35,457 nucleotides of DNA from Anaerolineae bacterium (GCA_017303735.1 JAFLCF010000021.1:1-35457); one strand, 5' to 3'. Shown: positions 1 to 8,461, counted from the stretch's first letter. Notes: a model not told the origin generated them from the sequence alone. Program-made: numbers and translations.

Positions 1-3000
1 AAAGAGATGCAGACACGTAATCTGTTACAGCAGGAACGTGACTTGCTTGAGCATCGTGTGGGGGAACGGACACATGATTTGCAGGAAGCAGAAACTAAGT
101 TTCGCACACTGGTTGAGCAGTTGCCAGCAGTTTTATATCGAGATGATGCGGATTCAGGCGGAAAAAACAATTACTACAGTCCGCAAGTAGAGAAGATGCT
201 TGGGTACCCCATGTCGAATTGGGACGCGGATAATTTTCTTTGGCATGAAATCCTTCATCCAGACGATCGAGAGCAGGCAGTATCCACGATTGCAGAGACT
301 CTTGCTACTGGGCATTCCCTAGCTGAATATCGTTTATTTGACGTGGATGGGCGGGTGGTGTGGGTGCGTGATGAATCTCTCGTTGTACGTGACCCAGCCG
401 GAAAACCGCTTTTCGTGCAAGGGATTATGCAGGATATTACGGAGATCAAGAAGGCTGAAGAACAGATCCGAAAACTATCGCGTGCTATTGAGCAAAGCGG
501 AAATTCCATCATTATTACCGATACAAATGGCGATATTGAATATGTAAACCCAACCTTTGAGAAAATTACAGGCTATTCCTTTGAAGAAATAAAGGGTAAA
601 AACCCAAGGATTCTGAAATCGGGCAGGCAGCGCCTGGAATTTTATGAAAAATTATGGGACACGATCTCATCTGGCAACGTTTGGTATGGAGCGTTCCATA
701 ATAAACGCAAGGATGGGTCATTGTATTGGGAAAATGCCACCATTGCTCCTGTAATCGACCATACTGGCAAAGTGACAAATTATGTAGCGATCAAAGAAGA
801 TGTTACTGCGCGCAGGGAAACTGAAGAACAGTTACGCAAGTTGTCACAAGCCGTCGAGCAAAGTGCAAATACGGTCATCATTATGGATCGTGAAGGGTTC
901 ATCGAATACGTTAACCCGACGTTTTCTGCGATCACAGGTTATTCCTCAAATGAGGCGATCGGAAAAACACCACAGAGCTTGATGAATCCTTTGTCAAACC
1001 CAGATCGTTTCCGTGAGGAGGAATGGTGGGTAACTGTCAATGCAGGCACGATCTGGCGCGGCGAATTTCGTAATTTTCGCAAGGATGGCTCTGTATTTTG
1101 GGAGTCGGCCAGCATAGCCCCGGTTTTTAATGGCGATGGTTTGATCACGAATTTCATTGAGATCAAACAAGATGTTACAGAACAGACATTATTACGCAAC
1201 CAGTTGCAAAAGCGAAATGAATATCTTTCGATCTTGCATCAGATCACATTGGACCTTTTGGATCGGCGCAATTTGGACGACCTCCTTCAGGTTGTAGTTG
1301 ATCGTTCTTCAGTTTTACTAGATGCGCCTTTCAGTGAACTTATGCTGGAGGAAGACGGCGATTTGGTCGTAAAGGCATTTACTTCCAACCAGCCTAACTT
1401 AAAGGGAGATCGTGTCAAACGTGGGCAGGCGATCCTTTCTTGGCAGGCTTTTGACAAAAAAGAACCCGTGGTGCTTGAAGATTATGCAACATGGGAATTC
1501 CGGCGTGATGTTTATAATCCAGGATCGATTCATGCAATTGCAGATTTTCCCGTCATGGCTGGGTCTCGTTGTCTAGGCGTTCTTGCCTTGGGGCGGGACC
1601 GTATTGGGCACACCTTTACAGATGAACAGATCCAGACTGGTATTTTATTTGCACGCCTTGTAGCACTTGTGTTGGACAATGTTAATTTGTACGACTCCGC
1701 AGTGCGAGAGATTGCAGAACGTCAACGTGCGCAATTATCTCTCCAGCGTTCCATCGAACAGCAGCAGATCATCGATTCGATCTTGCGCATTGGGCTTGAG
1801 AATAAGACCCTCGATGAGATCCTGGAAGTGATTTTGGATGGCATCCTTACTGTTGGATGGATGAAATTGACCCCCAAGGCTGGCATCTTCCTGATGGATG
1901 AAGTAACGAAGAAGTTACGCCTGAGTACCCAGCGCAACCTTTCATCACCTCTGCTAAAATTATGCGCTCAGGTCGAACTGGGGCAATGCCTGTGTGGACG
2001 AGCCGCCTTACAACAACAGATCCTGTTTTCAGATTGTCTTGATGATCGACATGAGATTCGATATGAAGGCATCGAAGAACATGGACATTACAACGTGCCC
2101 ATCTTGCAAGGCAGGCAGGTCTTGGGGGTGATCGTCCTATATCTACCGCATGGATATGAACGGAGTGCAGATGACGAGACATTTCTTTTGGCTGTTGCCG
2201 ATGCCATCTCCGGCGTTATTAGCCGCAAACGTATTGAAGCCTTGCTGCAAGAAAGTGAAATTCTCTTCCGACAGATCGTTGAAAATGCCAGCGACATTAT
2301 TTATCGAACCGACCTAAAAGGGATGTTCACCTATGCAAACCCTGCTGCACTCAATATGATGGGCTTTAAGAGCGAGGAGGAAGTGCTTGGCAAAAGTTAT
2401 TTAGATCTGACGACTCCTGAAGCACGCACGCGGCTGAAACGAACATATGATCGCCAGTACCTCAGTAAAACAAATAACACCTACTATGAATTCCCTGCTA
2501 TTACAATGAATGGGGAGATCATATGGGTTGGTCAGAATGTTCAGCTCATTATGGATGGTGACAAGATCATCGGGTTTCAGGCGTTGGCAAGGAACATTAC
2601 CCAATTACGGCAGGCACAGGAAGCCTTACTTCTCGCCCGTGACCAGGCATTGGAAGCCAGCCGCTTTAAGAGTCAGTTGGTATCACGTGTTAGCCATGAA
2701 TTGAGAACACCGCTTGGAGGAATTTTAGGCTTTGCTGAATTGTTACAGCATGATACCTTTGGCGCGCTTAATAATAATCAGCAACAGGCTGTTTCGAATA
2801 TTATTGAAAGTACCAACTACCTGTCTAACACTGTAAATGACCTATTGGATCAGGCACAGATCGAATCAAAATCGATCAGCCTACATAATATATATTTCAG
2901 CCCCTCCGCCTTAGTGGACAGGATAGCCATGACCATGTCTGTACTGGCTGCCAAAAAAGACTTGGAATTCCATACCGAGGTTGCTCCTGACTTCCCGCTG

Positions 3001-3357
3001 GAGTTATATGCCGACGAGAATCGTTTGCAACAGATCATTGTAAACCTTGCTGGCAACGCCATAAAATTTACTGCCAAAGGCGGGGTGCATCTTCGCCTCG
3101 CAAAACCTGATAACAAGCATTGGTCGTTGGAGGTAAGCGATACCGGGGTGGGTATTCCGGAAGAGGAACAAAAGAATATTTTTGAGCCTTTCCAGCAGTT
3201 GAGCAACTCGATCACCCGCGAGAATCGTGGGTCTGGGTTGGGGCTTGCCATCGTAAAACAACTGGTTGAATTAATGGGTGGGGTGATCTCCCTGCAAAGC
3301 CAAGTGGGGCGCGGGAGCAAATTCACGATCACTTTCCCATTGATGCATGCTCCTTAA
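1..3357 (+). CDS. Multi-PAS/GAF sensor histidine kinase (5' end probably outside window)
   Basis: Sensor kinase that autophosphorylates on His and passes phosphate to a receiver, most simply the one encoded just downstream. Counting from the first in-frame ATG at base 7, the order is: coiled stretch with GERTHDLQ (residues 1-30), PAS with PAC motif (about 33-150), PAS (155-270), PAS (280-395), GAF (410-560), a second GAF (590-755), PAS (765-885), HisKA with SHELRTPLGG (His897), and HATPase with NLAGNAIKFT, DTGVGIP and GSGLGLAIVKQL. No membrane segment is visible. The coil before the first PAS usually follows a HAMP or membrane domain, and the frame stays open through base 1, so the true N-terminus probably lies upstream. 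The second GAF carries Cys661, Cys663, Cys677, His682, His692 and His694, a Cys/His-rich variant that could bind a metal or other cofactor. The signal sensed is unknown. Confidence 0.93.
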   Translation, partial: KEMQTRNLLQQERDLLEHRVGERTHDLQEAETKFRTLVEQLPAVLYRDDADSGGKNNYYSPQVEKMLGYPMSNWDADNFLWHEILHPDDREQAVSTIAETLATGHSLAEYRLFDVDGRVVWVRDESLVVRDPAGKPLFVQGIMQDITEIKKAEEQIRKLSRAIEQSGNSIIITDTNGDIEYVNPTFEKITGYSFEEIKGKNPRILKSGRQRLEFYEKLWDTISSGNVWYGAFHNKRKDGSLYWENATIAPVIDHTGKVTNYVAIKEDVTARRETEEQLRKLSQAVEQSANTVIIMDREGFIEYVNPTFSAITGYSSNEAIGKTPQSLMNPLSNPDRFREEEWWVTVNAGTIWRGEFRNFRKDGSVFWESASIAPVFNGDGLITNFIEIKQDVTEQTLLRNQLQKRNEYLSILHQITLDLLDRRNLDDLLQVVVDRSSVLLDAPFSELMLEEDGDLVVKAFTSNQPNLKGDRVKRGQAILSWQAFDKKEPVVLEDYATWEFRRDVYNPGSIHAIADFPVMAGSRCLGVLALGRDRIGHTFTDEQIQTGILFARLVALVLDNVNLYDSAVREIAERQRAQLSLQRSIEQQQIIDSILRIGLENKTLDEILEVILDGILTVGWMKLTPKAGIFLMDEVTKKLRLSTQRNLSSPLLKLCAQVELGQCLCGRAALQQQILFSDCLDDRHEIRYEGIEEHGHYNVPILQGRQVLGVIVLYLPHGYERSADDETFLLAVADAISGVISRKRIEALLQESEILFRQIVENASDIIYRTDLKGMFTYANPAALNMMGFKSEEEVLGKSYLDLTTPEARTRLKRTYDRQYLSKTNNTYYEFPAITMNGEIIWVGQNVQLIMDGDKIIGFQALARNITQLRQAQEALLLARDQALEASRFKSQLVSRVSHELRTPLGGILGFAELLQHDTFGALNNNQQQAVSNIIESTNYLSNTVNDLLDQAQIESKSISLHNIYFSPSALVDRIAMTMSVLAAKKDLEFHTEVAPDFPLELYADENRLQQIIVNLAGNAIKFTAKGGVHLRLAKPDNKHWSLEVSDTGVGIPEEEQKNIFEPFQQLSNSITRENRGSGLGLAIVKQLVELMGGVISLQSQVGRGSKFTITFPLMHAP

Positions 3358-3419
3358 GAATAGCATGGGGCATATCGCATTTGTGTAATGAAAATAAAGA
3401 AATTCATTTAAGGAGATCT

Positions 3420-3776
3420 ATGTCAAAACCGCTTGCTCTTGTTGTAGAAGATGATCCACTTCAGAATCAGATCTTTGCGCTTGCACTTTCAGGTTCTTTT
3501 GAGATCAAAACTTTTGTCGATGGCTCGCATGCCATTGCCTACCTCGCAGATGAAACACCCAAATTGGTCCTTTTGGATATCAACCTGCCCGGCGCATCGG
3601 GCGCACAGGTACTTGAAGTAATTCGAAGAGATGAACGCTTTAATGCCACCCGGGTAATCCTGGCAACTGCCAACTCGCAGGAAGCTGAACTCCTTCGTGA
3701 AAAATCTGATATTGTGTTGTTAAAACCGATCAGCCCAATTCAGCTTCGTGAATTCGCCGAACGAATGAAAACTTGA
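3420..3776 (+). CDS. Single-domain response regulator (CheY-like receiver)
   Basis: Stand-alone receiver domain of 118 residues with no output domain. The acidic pocket is Glu10-Asp11-Asp12, the phosphoacceptor Asp53 (LLDINLPG), the switch Thr83 and the conserved Lys102 (LLKP). I chose the ATG at 3420 because AAGGAG lies just upstream at 3410-3415 and the protein then begins in the normal receiver style (MSKPLALVVEDD). A longer TTG start at 3381 would add residues unlike a receiver. It begins 62 bp after the kinase stop, so the two probably form a two-component pair. Without an output domain it must act by protein contact or as a phosphorelay intermediate. It converges on the ornithine cyclodeaminase-family gene with only 2 bp between stop codons. 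Confidence 0.93.
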   Translation: MSKPLALVVEDDPLQNQIFALALSGSFEIKTFVDGSHAIAYLADETPKLVLLDINLPGASGAQVLEVIRRDERFNATRVILATANSQEAELLREKSDIVLLKPISPIQLREFAERMKT

Positions 3777-3778
3777 TG

Positions 3779-4711
3779 CTATAACTCGATGGTCTGCCCG
3801 ATCTTTTTTGCCCTTGCTTTTTCATATACCAAATTTGCAGCAACCAGATCTTCCATGGCATGCCCCATGGATTTATAGATCGTCGCCTCGTTCTCCGACC
3901 TTCTGCCTGGTTTTTGTTTCAGCAGCATTTCACCAAGCTCGGTGCCAAACTCTGGGGCCAGACCTTGTAATTCGCTGCACCCCACGGGCGGAGCGTTGAA
4001 TGCGACTTTCGATTCAACAAAGATATGACTCGCTTCAATCAGATCACGCGGTAATTCACCTCCGGGCGGACGATATCCAACGGACGTGACATGCACGCCC
4101 TCTTTCAACCAATTGGCTTGAATAACCGGCTCTAGTGATGATGTGCACAGACAGACGATGTCTGCGTTGGAAACGGCTTGATGGATAGAATCCACTGCAT
4201 GGGCGTTTGAAGCGCGCAGTGCCAAGGCTTGGGCGTTGGCAAAATTTTTGGAAGCGATAAAAATCTCATCGATTCCACTCAGAGTCCCGATCATCCTTAA
4301 ATGGGCATCTCCTAATACGCCTGCACCAATAATGGCGAGCCGTTTGCTGTTTTTGCGTGCCAGATGTTTGATGGAAAGAATGGCTCCAGCGGCGGTACGC
4401 ATGGCGGTGATGTGTTCGCCATCCATGAATGCCAAGGGAGTGCCGGTTTCAGAGTCGAAGAGGGTGATCGTGGCTTGGTGTGCAGGGACGGTTTTGTTCT
4501 CGTGAAAGACAGTGACAAGTTTAACAGACATGAGTTGACCTGGCATATAAGCAGGCATGCCTACTAAAATACCTTTGGGTGCAATTGCCTGATTGCGCGG
4601 CGGCACATTGAGTTGACCGGCGCTCAATGCCTTGAAACCATTTTCAAGAGCGGAGAGTAGTTCTTGCGGGTCGAGCAGTTCTTCTACTTCTTTGCGGGAG
4701 AGAATGAGCAT
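3779..4711 (-). CDS. Ornithine cyclodeaminase / mu-crystallin family reductase
   Basis: Cytoplasmic NAD(P)-dependent enzyme of the OCD/mu-crystallin family, 310 residues (family about 310-350). The N-terminal half carries the family substrate region (FHENKTVPAHQATITLFD, then FMDGEHITAMRTAA). A Rossmann glycine motif GAGVLGDAH follows near residue 128, and a C-terminal substrate-lid region near GCSELQGLAPEFGTELGE. Members act as ornithine cyclodeaminase, alanine dehydrogenase, or delta-1-pyrroline-2-carboxylate / delta-1-piperideine-2-carboxylate reductase. It lies 32 bp downstream of a proline-racemase-superfamily gene. trans-3-Hydroxyproline dehydration yields pyrroline-2-carboxylate, so reduction of that imine to proline is my preferred role. 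That is context-based inference; sequence alone does not separate it from ornithine cyclodeaminase. Confidence 0.85.
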   Translation of the reverse strand: MLILSRKEVEELLDPQELLSALENGFKALSAGQLNVPPRNQAIAPKGILVGMPAYMPGQLMSVKLVTVFHENKTVPAHQATITLFDSETGTPLAFMDGEHITAMRTAAGAILSIKHLARKNSKRLAIIGAGVLGDAHLRMIGTLSGIDEIFIASKNFANAQALALRASNAHAVDSIHQAVSNADIVCLCTSSLEPVIQANWLKEGVHVTSVGYRPPGGELPRDLIEASHIFVESKVAFNAPPVGCSELQGLAPEFGTELGEMLLKQKPGRRSENEATIYKSMGHAMEDLVAANLVYEKARAKKIGQTIEL

Positions 4712-4722
4712 ATGAGTTCCTT

Positions 4723-4742
4723 GGTCAATGGTCTATCGTCTA
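4723..4742. repeat. Half copy of the heptamer element
   Basis: Tandem 7-mers on the plus strand, TGGTCAA-TGGTCTA-TCGTCTA (4722-4742), match one arm of the hairpins at 8413, 13291 and 34786. No inverse arm is present. It occupies most of the 32-bp gap between the proline-racemase-family and OCD-family genes. Confidence 0.7.
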
Positions 4743-4743
4743 T

Positions 4744-5796
4744 TTACCAAATATCGCCAACTGTAAATCCATTCGGGAATGGGTCGCTGGGATCAACTAT
4801 GAATTGATTGATGCCCGTAATCCACGCCGTGCCGCCGATGGTGGGAACAACGGCTTTGTATGGACCAACCTGTGTCTCTTCGATGAGCCGACCGGTGAAG
4901 AGCGTGCCGAGAATGCCTTCGTGGATGAAATCTTGATTCAAGCCAAGTTGACCGCGTGCGTATAGCGTTGCCATTTTTGCACATGTGCCTGTGCCGCAGG
5001 GTGAGCGGTCTATCACGCCTGCCCAAGTAGATGGTTTATTCCAGTCAATTTTTCCGGTTGAGACGGTGACAACATTTTTGCGATGCGCCTGCGGATGCAC
5101 AGGCGGCGCAGAAAGCTGCCCGATGGTTGGACCGGTGATCTCCGGGTTATCAGGATGCACAACCGGGTATTGCTCTGCTGTGGCGGTTTTGACCATCTCG
5201 GTGATGCGGGTGATGTCTCTACCTTCGTCGGGGGTGAGTTGCAAACCGAATTGCGAAGCATCTGCAATCGCATAGAACATGCCACCCCAAGCCACATCCA
5301 CTTTGACGGTGCCAAGTGTGGGTACTTCGACATTGAGGTCGAGATGCACGGCAAAAGCAGGGACGTTCTTGAAAGTAACCTGAGTAACCTTGCCATCTTT
5401 ACACTCGGCGCGGATGCCGACCAGCCCGGCGGGCGCTTCAAGCATAAACTCGGTGACGGGTTCTTGCATGGGAATCATGCCTGTCTCGAGCAGTGTCGTT
5501 GCCACACAGATCGTATTCGTGCCAGACATGGGCGGATATTCGGTTTGTTCCATAATGATGAAACCCGCGGCGGCATCGGGATGTGTAGGCGGCATGATGA
5601 CGTTGCAGCACAGCGCAGGATAGCCGCGCGGCTCGCGCAACATGCGCAGACGTAGGTCGTCGAGATTCTTTTCCATATATTTCATTTTCTCGAACATCGT
5701 TTTGCCGGGCACGTCGAGCACGCCGCCGGTGATGACGCGACCGGGTTCGCCGCAGGCGTGCAGGTCAACAGCGGTGATGAGGTTGGTGAGGCGCAT
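4744..5796 (-). CDS. Proline racemase superfamily: hydroxyproline epimerase / trans-3-hydroxyproline dehydratase-like
   Basis: Cofactor-independent enzyme of 350 residues using two opposed residues for alpha-proton abstraction. The first catalytic motif reads MSGTNTIC, with Ser91 where classical proline racemases and 4-hydroxyproline epimerases have Cys. The second keeps Cys267 in DRSPCGTGTCA. The pair is therefore Ser/Cys, neither Cys/Cys (racemase/epimerase) nor Cys/Thr (trans-3-hydroxyproline dehydratase). My recollection is that Ser/Cys members have shown hydroxyproline epimerase and/or trans-3-hydroxyproline dehydratase activity, so proline racemase itself is unlikely. The ATG at 5796 has GGAG upstream at proper spacing. 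It is the first gene of a two-gene unit with the OCD-family reductase, which would complete conversion of hydroxyproline to proline. The 32-bp gap carries half of the heptamer repeat described separately. Confidence 0.9.
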   Translation of the reverse strand: MRLTNLITAVDLHACGEPGRVITGGVLDVPGKTMFEKMKYMEKNLDDLRLRMLREPRGYPALCCNVIMPPTHPDAAAGFIIMEQTEYPPMSGTNTICVATTLLETGMIPMQEPVTEFMLEAPAGLVGIRAECKDGKVTQVTFKNVPAFAVHLDLNVEVPTLGTVKVDVAWGGMFYAIADASQFGLQLTPDEGRDITRITEMVKTATAEQYPVVHPDNPEITGPTIGQLSAPPVHPQAHRKNVVTVSTGKIDWNKPSTWAGVIDRSPCGTGTCAKMATLYARGQLGLNQDFIHEGILGTLFTGRLIEETQVGPYKAVVPTIGGTAWITGINQFIVDPSDPFPNGFTVGDIW

Positions 5797-5871
5797 GAGT
5801 TTGCTCCATGGAGAGTAGAAAGTGGTGCGTGGTAGTAATGAAAGAAGGAAGATGAAAGTTTTTTTTCCAAG

Positions 5872-5902
5872 TTTACCTTATTTGATTTCTGGCTGATAAA
5901 AT
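5872..5902 (+). promoter_or_regulatory. Possible promoter for the GNAT gene
   Basis: TTTACC at 5872-5877 is followed after 17 bp by GATAAA at 5895-5900. The predicted transcription start would fall at or next to the ATG at 5909, and no Shine-Dalgarno is present, which fits a leaderless transcript. The hexamers are only partial matches to the primary sigma consensus, so this is tentative. Confidence 0.28.
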
Positions 5903-5908
5903 ATTCGT

Positions 5909-6334
5909 ATGGAATATAAACGAGAGCAATTCGTAATTTCAGATGATATTGCCAGGCTGGATTTGGACGCGATTTGTGAATTTCTTTCCCGTGCCTACTG
6001 GGCAGATAAGCGTCCGCGGGGCGTGATCGAAAGGTCGATTCAAAACTCGCTCAACTTTGGGGTTTATGATGGTAACAAACAAATCGGCTTTGCCCGCGTG
6101 GTGACAGACCGTGCCGTCTTTGCCTACCTTTGCGACGTTTTCATTCACGAAGAATATCGTGGACATTCCCTTGGTAAATGGATGATGGAATGTGTGATGG
6201 CGCACTCTGACCTGCAAGACTTAAAACGCTGGTGTCTGCTTACCTACGACGCGCATGGGCTGTACAAGCAATTCGGCTTCACCGAATTAGGCGACCCATC
6301 TCGTTGGATGGAGAAATTCGACCCAACGAAATAA
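5909..6334 (+). CDS. GNAT family N-acetyltransferase
   Basis: Compact GNAT enzyme of 141 residues that transfers acetyl from acetyl-CoA to an unknown amine. The core strand and acetyl-CoA pyrophosphate loop are visible as FAYLCDVFIHEEYRGHSLGKWMME, with RGHSLG as the Q/RxxGxG/A-type loop. The C-terminus (LTYDAHGLYKQFGFTELGD) is the usual GNAT end with the AHGLYxxxGF signature. It is complete by family length. Divergent from the proline-racemase-family gene, it shares a 112-bp intergenic region. No Shine-Dalgarno precedes the ATG. The acceptor cannot be told from sequence. Confidence 0.9.
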   Translation: MEYKREQFVISDDIARLDLDAICEFLSRAYWADKRPRGVIERSIQNSLNFGVYDGNKQIGFARVVTDRAVFAYLCDVFIHEEYRGHSLGKWMMECVMAHSDLQDLKRWCLLTYDAHGLYKQFGFTELGDPSRWMEKFDPTK

Positions 6335-6439
6335 ACCCTGAGAATATTGGGGGATGTGTCTTTTGTTCCTGTAAAAGACAACCTCAATTAAAATTGATCT
6401 GTTAATCACCAACTACCAATCTCTTTCCAAAGGACTCTT

Positions 6440-8404
6440 ATGCTTGAAGAACTCTTTGCCAAACCTGTAGGCTTTTTCCTGATCGTGATGGCAATCATCC
6501 TCATCACGCCGCTGATCTCAGAACGGTTGAAACTCCCCGGCATCATTGGCATCATTATCGGTGGCATGCTCATCGGTCCGCATGGCTTTGGCTTTCTCGA
6601 AGATAACGACCGCATCCAATTCCTTTCGACCATTGGCTTGGTCTACCTCATGTTCAGCGCCGGTCTCGAAGTGGATATTAACCAGTTCATGAAAGTCCGC
6701 GCGCGGGCGTTGGTGTTTGGTCTCATCACTTTCACCTTTCCACAGCTAATGGGGATGGGGTTGGGCTACTTCCTTGGGCTTGATTGGCTTGGCATGATCC
6801 TGCTCGGTTCCGCTTTCGCCTCTCACACACTCATTGCCTTTCCCATTCTTACCAAACTGGGCGTCACCCGCAACGAAGCTGTGGCAGTCACCACGGGCGC
6901 AACCGTGCTCACAGATATTGGTGCATTCATTGTGCTGGCGGTCGTCCTCGGTGCCGATAAAGGCGGTCTGTCTTTTGGCTACTTCGCGCAATTATTTGTC
7001 TTGCTTGCTCTCTTTACTGCCGCCATCATTTTTGGCTTACCGCGTTTCGGCAAACTTGTGTTTCAAAAACTTACCGGGCGTGCAGTTGAATTTCAATTTG
7101 TGATTGTGGCGCTTTTTGTCGCAGCTTTCTTTGCTGAAGTGATCGGCGTGCATGAAGTCGTTGGTGCTTTTCTCGCGGGCTTGGCGGTTAACTCCATGCT
7201 TCCGCGTCACAGTCCCGTGGCGGGGCATGTGCTCTTCATCGGCGAGTCATTTTTTATTCCCGTCTTTTTGCTTTATAGCGGTCTCATCACCGATCCATTG
7301 ACATTTCTCAAAAGTCCCGAAACCATCATCGTCGCGGGTGGCGTTACCGTGGTTGCCTACGTCTCCAAATTCGTCGCGGCGTGGCTCACCTCTAAAATTT
7401 ACAAATACACCAAAGCCGAATTCTGGACCGTCTACGGCTTATCCCATGCGCAAGCCGCGGTCATCATCCCAACTCTCGTCATTGGTTTGGAAACTGGACT
7501 GTTTGACTCTACGCTGTTCAATGCAGCCATCTTGATGATTCTCCTCACTTCGATCACTTCGCCTCTCATCGTCCAACGCTTCGCCTCTGACCTTCAAACT
7601 GCCTCCGCCGACGATGAGCAGACTCCACTCTTCGGGCGGATTCTCGTCCCTGTTTCGGAGGCGAATTCTGGGAATTTAGTTGGGCTTGCGAGCCTGCTTG
7701 CCCGTAGTTCCAAAGGAAAAGTGCTTGCCGTCAGCGTTGCCAAAGATATGGGACCAAACGAGCATAACAGTTTAATGATGCACAAAGAATTGTTAGGAAA
7801 GGTCAACGAAAATCTGCACGACCCCGAATCTGAACTCGAACTGATCCCACGCCTCGCCGCGACTCATGCACAGGGTATTTTGCACACAGCCAATGAAGAG
7901 AATGCCTCTCTCATTGTCATGGGCTGGCGTGGCAAGCGGACTTTCCGTGAAAGCGTGCTCGGCTCTGTGTTGGATGAAGTGATTTGGGGTTCTGATACGC
8001 CCGTAGTGGCTGGAAAAATATCTCTACCCCTAAACAGCATGCAACGTGTGATCTTTATCGTCCCAGCCAAAGCCGTCCCGCCGATTGCATTACGCCGTAT
8101 GCTTGAAGCCAATCTCGCGATTGCCAAGGCGCTCAACGTGCCATTGCTCGTCCGTGCTGATAAAGGTTACGTTCAAACATTTGAAGCCTTATTTGCTGCG
8201 CTGGAGCCAGAGCAGAAATGGGAGTTGGAAACGATCACGAATCAACTCAAACCAGAAAACCTTGAGCACGAAGCCGTTAGCGATTTCATTATTTTGCCTG
8301 GATTTGGCTCTCGTAAGCGCGTGCAGGATACCCTGGGTAATATCCCTGAACAAATTGCCAAGTTCTTTGACGGGAATCTAGTGATCCTGCATTTTGATAA
8401 GTAA
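6440..8404 (+). CDS. CPA2 (Kef-type) cation:proton antiporter with C-terminal universal stress domain
   Basis: Inner-membrane monovalent cation/proton antiporter of 654 residues. Residues 1 to about 385 form roughly a dozen hydrophobic helices typical of the CPA2/Na_H_exchanger fold. They include the early GIIIGGMLIGPHGFGF motif, the FSAGLEVD helix and the TGATVLTDIGAF segment with the transport Asp. From about 398 to 520 a universal-stress-protein domain follows (FGRILVPVSEA... then VMGWRGKRTFRESVLGSVLDEVI), with the GxxG-GS nucleotide-binding pattern partly kept. Residues 525-654 are a second cytoplasmic segment I do not recognise, possibly a degenerate USP repeat. No TrkA-N nucleotide domain is visible, so gating differs from classical KefB/C. 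AAAGGA upstream supports the ATG at 6440. The stop is followed at once by a heptamer hairpin shared with the convergent hydrolase. Confidence 0.9.
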   Translation: MLEELFAKPVGFFLIVMAIILITPLISERLKLPGIIGIIIGGMLIGPHGFGFLEDNDRIQFLSTIGLVYLMFSAGLEVDINQFMKVRARALVFGLITFTFPQLMGMGLGYFLGLDWLGMILLGSAFASHTLIAFPILTKLGVTRNEAVAVTTGATVLTDIGAFIVLAVVLGADKGGLSFGYFAQLFVLLALFTAAIIFGLPRFGKLVFQKLTGRAVEFQFVIVALFVAAFFAEVIGVHEVVGAFLAGLAVNSMLPRHSPVAGHVLFIGESFFIPVFLLYSGLITDPLTFLKSPETIIVAGGVTVVAYVSKFVAAWLTSKIYKYTKAEFWTVYGLSHAQAAVIIPTLVIGLETGLFDSTLFNAAILMILLTSITSPLIVQRFASDLQTASADDEQTPLFGRILVPVSEANSGNLVGLASLLARSSKGKVLAVSVAKDMGPNEHNSLMMHKELLGKVNENLHDPESELELIPRLAATHAQGILHTANEENASLIVMGWRGKRTFRESVLGSVLDEVIWGSDTPVVAGKISLPLNSMQRVIFIVPAKAVPPIALRRMLEANLAIAKALNVPLLVRADKGYVQTFEALFAALEPEQKWELETITNQLKPENLEHEAVSDFIILPGFGSRKRVQDTLGNIPEQIAKFFDGNLVILHFDK

Positions 8405-8412
8405 ATCGTTTT

Positions 8413-8457
8413 GACGATAGACGATGGACGATAGACCATGGTCTATCGTCCATCGTC
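8413..8457. repeat. Heptamer inverted repeat, copy 1 (GACGATR word)
   Basis: Bases 8420-8457 are a perfect 38-bp palindrome with arm GACGATGGACGATAGACC around a central AT. The left side reads as tandem heptamers GACGATA-GACGATG-GACGATA-GACCATG and the right side as their inverse (GTCTATC-GTCCATC-GTC). It fills the 57-bp gap between the convergent antiporter and lipoprotein genes and could act as a bidirectional terminator, although no T-tract follows. Related copies are at 4723, 13291 and 34786. Confidence 0.9.
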
Positions 8458-8461
8458 ATTA

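Noticed and set aside
5083..5655. 190-residue plus-strand frame opposite the proline-racemase-family gene
   Set aside because: Antisense to a gene with intact catalytic motifs; no Shine-Dalgarno or recognisable domain.
6350..6390. Terminator between the GNAT and antiporter genes
   Set aside because: GTCTTTT/AAAAGAC forms only a 7-bp AT-rich stem with an 8-nt loop and no T-tract; too weak to call.
8413..8457. CRISPR array or integron attC site
   Set aside because: Words are 7-8 bp, contiguous and inverted, with no spacers of constant length, no cas genes and no integrase. The palindromes lack attC R-box pairs.
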